64,000 nt of DNA, taken from NCBI RefSeq assembly GCF_018448935.1, contig NZ_RCWC01000017.1:36146-100145 (forward strand), in the 5' to 3' direction. A program made the translations under genes and the position numbers. Positions within the stretch are counted from its first letter, which is position 1. Each line of letters opens with the position of its first letter. The notes under the pieces were generated by a model that saw nothing but the letters and a program-made list of their open reading frames with translations, was not told the DNA's origin and did no database searches. Source of the DNA: Photorhabdus noenieputensis (GTDB lineage Bacteria; Pseudomonadota; Gammaproteobacteria; Enterobacterales; Enterobacteriaceae). Of this stretch, positions 59,756 through 64,000 are shown one piece after another.

Positions 59756-62700
59756 TTGCGGTTTATTCAAGATGGGCCACTTATTCCTGATGAATTATTA
59801 CTTGCCCGTGATCAAGGGCGCGTAGTTTTCTTTTGTGGCGCAGGGGTATCTCTTGCTAAAGCTAAGCTTCCTAGTTTTTTTCAATTGGCACAGAAAGTTA
59901 TTGATTTACTCGGAACGACTAATGATAGCCGAGCTCGTCAACTTTATGATTTTTTGAATAAAGGATTAAAAGATAAGGAAGGAAATGAAGTTGAATTACC
60001 TTCTTATGCATCAACCCTTATTTCAACAGATCGGATATTTAGCTTATTAGAACAAGAGTTCGAAACGAATTTAATTGAAAAAACTGTAGCTCAAGTACTG
60101 AAACCATCGGACATAGTTGACACATCTGCACATAAATCATTGTTAGACCTTGCCACTACATCCGAAGGTCGAGTGCAATTAATTACAACTAACTTTGATC
60201 GCTTATTCAATGAGTGTTCCTTGACAGAGATTCCGTATTTTCTACCTCCAAATTTACCAGATTTATCCAAAAATGAATTAATTGATGGACTGGTATATCT
60301 TCATGGAAGATCTAATTCCGATTACATTGGTGCAGAAAGCAATGGTTTTGTTTTATCAGGTTCAGAGTTTGGAAGAGCCTATCTTTCCGATGGTTGGGCA
60401 ACGAACTTTATTCGAGAGATTTTTTCTAAATATACAGTTGTATTTATTGGCTATTCTGCAAATGATCCCCCAATGCAATATTTGCTCGAAGGACTTAATA
60501 AAAATCTGATAAAAGCAAAAAATGTATATGCATTTCAATCTGGAACCATAGAAGATGCAAGAAAACTATGGGAACATAAGGGTGTTCAAGCAATTGCTTA
60601 TAGTCCTGAAGATAAACATGCCGCTCTTTGGAAGACATTAGATGCTTGGGCGAAAAGAGCGCAGAACGTAGAGCAATGGTATAGCGAAACTATAGAGATG
60701 GCTCGACGTGGCCCAACCAATCTCTTATCCCACGAACGTGGACAAGTTGCTCATATTGTATCTACTTCAAAAGGTATGGAAAAATTTGCACTTGTCGATA
60801 ATCCACCTTCTGCAGAATGGTTATGTGTTTTTGATCGTAATATACGACTTGCTACACACTCTAATAACCGCTGGCCTTTGAGATGTAACACTTCCCCTGA
60901 ACCTTTCACTTTATACGGTTTAGACTTTGATAAAACACCTGATATTTATCAAAAGAATAATGAAGATATAGAAATAGCTAAAAAGGCATGGGATGCGTTT
61001 CAACCACATCATGATGATGTTAAAGAGTTAAACGAGAAACATTTTGCTTCATTCAGAACAACATCTGAATATGGAAACTCAAAGTTATCTAGTAGACAAT
61101 GGTATCTTGGTGCTTGGCTTGCAAAAGTAGCTCATCAGCCGACAGCCATATGGTGGGCAACGAAACAAAATTATCTCGAACCAGCTATCCAACATTACAT
61201 TTTACAGAAACTTAAAGAGAATAAAATAGATAGTGAAATTCGCAAAATCTGGCAATACCTAATTGAGTCTTGGCAATATGAAGATAAAGATTTAGATCTC
61301 CACTGGTATAGTCTATCACACGAAATTAAAACATACGGTTGGAATGAAGTGACGTTCCGTCAATATATAAAACTGACGCGCCCATATTTAGCTGTATCTA
61401 ACAAAATAAATAGCCTTCTTCCTCCAATTAATACGATAACTGAGCTTCGTGAATTTCTGCAATTAGATGTACGGTATATAGAAAAACACCATTTTGATGC
61501 AATTAATATTCCAAATTCTTTACTAATTAAAGTGATTCCAGAACTGAGGAAAAATATTGAATACGCTCATTCGTTAGAATCAGAGAAAAGGACACCTCAC
61601 TCAGTGCGTTTGTTATCACCAATTAGAGAGGATAGCAGTATAGAACTAGGTTTAAGTATAAGAGATGTCGGACTGGAAGGATACGTATTGCGATACGTAC
61701 ATTTGTATGAAAGGTTAATTCAACTAGACCTGTATGAAGCAAGAAACGAATTCTTGAGTTGGCCCAGAAATAATCCTATATTTTCACAAATTCGTATATG
61801 GATTGCATGTAAGCCTGAAATCGTCCCCTCTTCCGATTTTTACCCACTTATCAATGCATTAAGCGATGATGAATTTTGGAATGAACATAATCAAAGAGAC
61901 CTGATGCTAACACTTGCAGATAGATGGGATGAATTAAGAGAGAATGAGTGCATTGAAATTGTTGAGCGCTTATTAAAAGGTAGGCTCATTCCTACATGGA
62001 TAGATAGTAATCTAGGCGATAAATGGCAAGCTGATAGTATCCTAAATCGAATATTCTGGCTTAAAAATAAAGGTTGTAACTTTTATATTGATATAAAAGA
62101 GCAAGTTAGAGAACTTCAGAATATATCTCCTGAATGGGAGATTGAGCTAGAAAATAATGCCACTACCTCTATGAAATCCAAAGGCGGATATATAAGTATT
62201 GAATCTAACTGTAATGAATTATTGTATATTCCTATAAGGGATATTATTCCGCAAGCCTTAGAATTTAATTGTGTTGAACAGATCGTTTCAAAGAAGAACG
62301 ACCCTTTTAAAGGATTATCACAGCAATATCCATTAAGGGCTTTTTCTGCACTAAGACATTGGGCTAAAGATAAAAAAGAGTATCCTAAAGAAATATGGGA
62401 AAAGTTCCTGTCGTCTGAATCGCGAAAAAATGATAAAAAAAAATTCATTTATTTTATTGCAAGACAAATGATGTCTTATTCTAACAAAGATTTAGTCTCA
62501 ATTATTGATCCTGTTTTATGTTGGATTTCGTCTATAAATGAAAAGTTAGCTTCTATAGATATTGACATCTATGACACATTATTAAAGCATCTTATTGATA
62601 CTATAGGGATAATGCCAGCTCCTATTACTACCATCGAAATTAAAAAAGAACAGCGAGATTGGATTCGAGAAACTGAAAACTCTCCCATATCATCAATCGC

Positions 62701-63622
62701 ACATATATTGTTTAAAGACTCTCGTCTAAAAAATTTCCATTTAGAAGATAAATTATCTCAACAATGGCTTTCTCATATTGAACGTTTGAATGCTTTATCA
62801 GGTGATTCCAGGAAATATGCCTTAGTATATTTAGCCAAACAACTAATTTGGTTTCATCACCATATTCCAGTGTGGACTAATAATAATTTGTTGCATGTTA
62901 TTGAAAATAGTGAGCCAGACGAGAAAGAAGCATTCTGGAATGGCTATTTCTGGGGAGAAGCCTTCCCCGGAAGCTCTCAGTTGTATGATACTTTGAAACC
63001 ATTTTTACTAGGCTTTTTACGTGATAGCGTGTCTTTTCACCCTGAACTTCAAACAAATTCAATAGCAAATTTTTTATTATTTGGTTGGGCTAGTGAATTG
63101 TATGAAAAATCAAAGCAATTTATTTCCGATTCTGAATTTAGATATGCTCTTGTTTATGGTGATGAAAAATTACGCCATAAAATCCTATGGTTGCTATGGA
63201 GGCTTTCTTCAAAAGATGAACCTGATAATAAATTTTTTTTACAATGGCGAGTTTTAATAATTCAATTTTTTACCCATGTTTGGCCTCGTCAAAAGGTAAT
63301 AAAATCACCAAAAACAACAGAAAATATTTCCCGTATTTTATTTTCTCAAGAAACTATGTTTCCAGAGTTAGTAGATATTGTTATGCCTTTCTTAACATGC
63401 ACGAACAATGGTGAATCCTTGATGTATTATATTAAAGACGAAGAAATAGTTAAAAAATTCCCTAAAGAAACAATAGCGGTTTTATCCAATACTTTACCTG
63501 AGGATGTAAAGAAATGGCCTTATGATTTTGAGAAATGGCTTGAAAAAATGGAAAAAACTGATGCCAGCTTAGGTTCTGATAGCAAATTCATTGAGCTTAA
63601 ATATAAGTGGGAGTATCGCTAG
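59756..63622 (+). CDS. Large SIR2-domain protein, probable anti-phage NADase (DSR-like)
   Basis: 1288 aa from TTG 59756, chosen because AAGGAG lies 6 nt upstream; another TTG 7 codons earlier lies before the ribosome site. The N-terminal SIR2 Rossmann domain (about 1-300) shows FFCGAGVS (28-32), LITTNFDRLF (Asn146, Asp148), VYLHGRSN (His183) and VFIGYSANDPPMQYLL (232-238). These are the NAD-site residues of defence sirtuins, where the Asn and His are catalytic. About 980 further residues are helical and rich in Trp/Glu/Lys, probably a sensor region (a DUF4020-like C-terminus is my recollection for this size class). AT-rich codons, an IS next door and a single-gene layout fit a mobile abortive-infection gene. 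Target phage and trigger unknown. Confidence 0.78.
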   Translation: MRFIQDGPLIPDELLLARDQGRVVFFCGAGVSLAKAKLPSFFQLAQKVIDLLGTTNDSRARQLYDFLNKGLKDKEGNEVELPSYASTLISTDRIFSLLEQEFETNLIEKTVAQVLKPSDIVDTSAHKSLLDLATTSEGRVQLITTNFDRLFNECSLTEIPYFLPPNLPDLSKNELIDGLVYLHGRSNSDYIGAESNGFVLSGSEFGRAYLSDGWATNFIREIFSKYTVVFIGYSANDPPMQYLLEGLNKNLIKAKNVYAFQSGTIEDARKLWEHKGVQAIAYSPEDKHAALWKTLDAWAKRAQNVEQWYSETIEMARRGPTNLLSHERGQVAHIVSTSKGMEKFALVDNPPSAEWLCVFDRNIRLATHSNNRWPLRCNTSPEPFTLYGLDFDKTPDIYQKNNEDIEIAKKAWDAFQPHHDDVKELNEKHFASFRTTSEYGNSKLSSRQWYLGAWLAKVAHQPTAIWWATKQNYLEPAIQHYILQKLKENKIDSEIRKIWQYLIESWQYEDKDLDLHWYSLSHEIKTYGWNEVTFRQYIKLTRPYLAVSNKINSLLPPINTITELREFLQLDVRYIEKHHFDAINIPNSLLIKVIPELRKNIEYAHSLESEKRTPHSVRLLSPIREDSSIELGLSIRDVGLEGYVLRYVHLYERLIQLDLYEARNEFLSWPRNNPIFSQIRIWIACKPEIVPSSDFYPLINALSDDEFWNEHNQRDLMLTLADRWDELRENECIEIVERLLKGRLIPTWIDSNLGDKWQADSILNRIFWLKNKGCNFYIDIKEQVRELQNISPEWEIELENNATTSMKSKGGYISIESNCNELLYIPIRDIIPQALEFNCVEQIVSKKNDPFKGLSQQYPLRAFSALRHWAKDKKEYPKEIWEKFLSSESRKNDKKKFIYFIARQMMSYSNKDLVSIIDPVLCWISSINEKLASIDIDIYDTLLKHLIDTIGIMPAPITTIEIKKEQRDWIRETENSPISSIAHILFKDSRLKNFHLEDKLSQQWLSHIERLNALSGDSRKYALVYLAKQLIWFHHHIPVWTNNNLLHVIENSEPDEKEAFWNGYFWGEAFPGSSQLYDTLKPFLLGFLRDSVSFHPELQTNSIANFLLFGWASELYEKSKQFISDSEFRYALVYGDEKLRHKILWLLWRLSSKDEPDNKFFLQWRVLIIQFFTHVWPRQKVIKSPKTTENISRILFSQETMFPELVDIVMPFLTCTNNGESLMYYIKDEEIVKKFPKETIAVLSNTLPEDVKKWPYDFEKWLEKMEKTDASLGSDSKFIELKYKWEYR

Positions 63623-63697
63623 ACACTAATACAAATAACAGTCTCTATGAGTCTGTAGTTTTGCATATGGCGTTAACTGCAACATCCCTAAAGTAGT

Positions 63698-63745
63698 GAG
63701 TGAACCTGTTCTGTAACCAGTATAGTTCACTCCTTTTAGTTTTCC
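63698..63745 (+). terminator. Terminator after the SIR2 gene
   Basis: GAGTGAAC / GTTCACTC arms (63698-63705 and 63725-63732) with a 19-nt loop, then cttttagttttc. Confidence 0.65.
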
Positions 63746-63821
63746 CTTTCTCCACAACAAGCGGGCAAATAGCAGGTTATTCATTACTTAACCTGAGGTT
63801 TGCTTAAGAAGGGAACTAAGT

Positions 63822-63879
63822 GCCTGAGGCACGATCAAAGTTTTTGTCAAAGAAAACAAAATCGTGGAGATCCTCAGGC
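63822..63879 (+). promoter_or_regulatory. Hairpin covering the transposase ribosome site
   Basis: GCCTGAGG-CACGAT (63822-63835) pairs with ATCGTG...CCTCAGGC (63861-63866, 63872-63879), ending on the base before the transposase ATG and including the GTGGAGA Shine-Dalgarno. Such hairpins in insertion sequences block translation of read-through transcripts. Confidence 0.6.
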
Positions 63880-64000
63880 ATGTTTAATTTAGAAGAACTT
63901 TACTGCTGCGTCGATGACTTTTGCCAAAAATTTATTCCTCTCTGGCATCAACAGTTAATTGAACATGGTTTGCTCAAACGTCGCCGCGAAGCTTCCCTTT
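63880..64000 (+). mobile_element. IS982-family transposase, 5' part (runs off right edge)
   Basis: 40 codons from ATG 63880: MFNLEELYCCVDDFCQKFIP, then LWHQQLIEHGLLKRRREASL. The ELxCxVDDFCQxFxPxW opening and the RxRxxxL turn before the expected LSLSEI block are those of IS982 transposases. The frame is open to the window edge. I could not place the left terminal inverted repeat with confidence; it should lie between the SIR2 terminator and about 63790. Confidence 0.72.

Overview
The window is a piece of an AT-rich enterobacterial chromosome, most likely Photorhabdus (Morganellaceae). Three things point there: gene order that tracks the E. coli ihfA-pheST-rplT-infC-thrS, htpX-prc-proQ-msrC, yobA-yebZ-yebY, yoaH-pabB-nudL-sdaA and manXYZ-yobD-mntP-rlmA blocks; nine scattered 127-bp ERIC palindromes of one closely related subtype; and a PhoP-type arn (pbgPE) operon lodged between btuD and nlpC. 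The species call is inference; the gene calls rest on protein motifs read directly.

Layout. 1-10.3 kb is accessory: a truncated gene with a GGGT-repeat tail at the left edge, a small secreted protein, a four-gene ABC exporter that carries its own TolC-like channel, a lone FlhE-like secreted protein, a decayed DUF1778 antitoxin, a sialate-O-acetylesterase-like SGNH hydrolase and a YrpD-like secreted protein. 10.5-18.6 kb holds nlpC and arnBCADTEF (lipid A L-Ara4N modification) behind a candidate PhoP box. 18.7-27.7 kb is conserved core: btuCD, ihfA, pheST with the pheM leader peptide and attenuator, rplT, rpmI, infC (AUU start) and thrS.

28-38 kb holds emtA, a Fur-boxed yfeABCD/sitABCD metal ABC operon, yniA, yniB, hxpB, ydjM (LexA box) and tcyP. 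38-52.8 kb holds htpX, prc, proQ, msrC, yebV, the sRNA sdsR, the copper genes copC-copD-yebY, ftnA with an upstream cluster of Fur-like boxes, holE, pip, yebF, yoaH, pabB, nudL and sdaA. 53-58.8 kb holds manXYZ, yobD, mntP behind a Fur box and a yybP-ykoY Mn riboswitch, and rlmA. Metal handling recurs: yfe uptake, mntP efflux, ftnA storage and copCD all sit here with recognisable control sites.

58.9-64 kb is a variable end: two tiny unknown ORFs, an ERIC copy, a roughly 1290-residue SIR2-domain protein that is the best candidate for an anti-phage NADase, and the start of an IS982-type transposase running off the right edge. In E. coli the yobF-cspC region would be expected next to rlmA; here this island is found instead.

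Short genes recovered from the raw sequence include pheM (14 aa), yoaH (59 aa), full-length infC from its AUU codon, and the sRNA gene sdsR. Several starts were moved to the codon with a better Shine-Dalgarno sequence or family-typical N-terminus.
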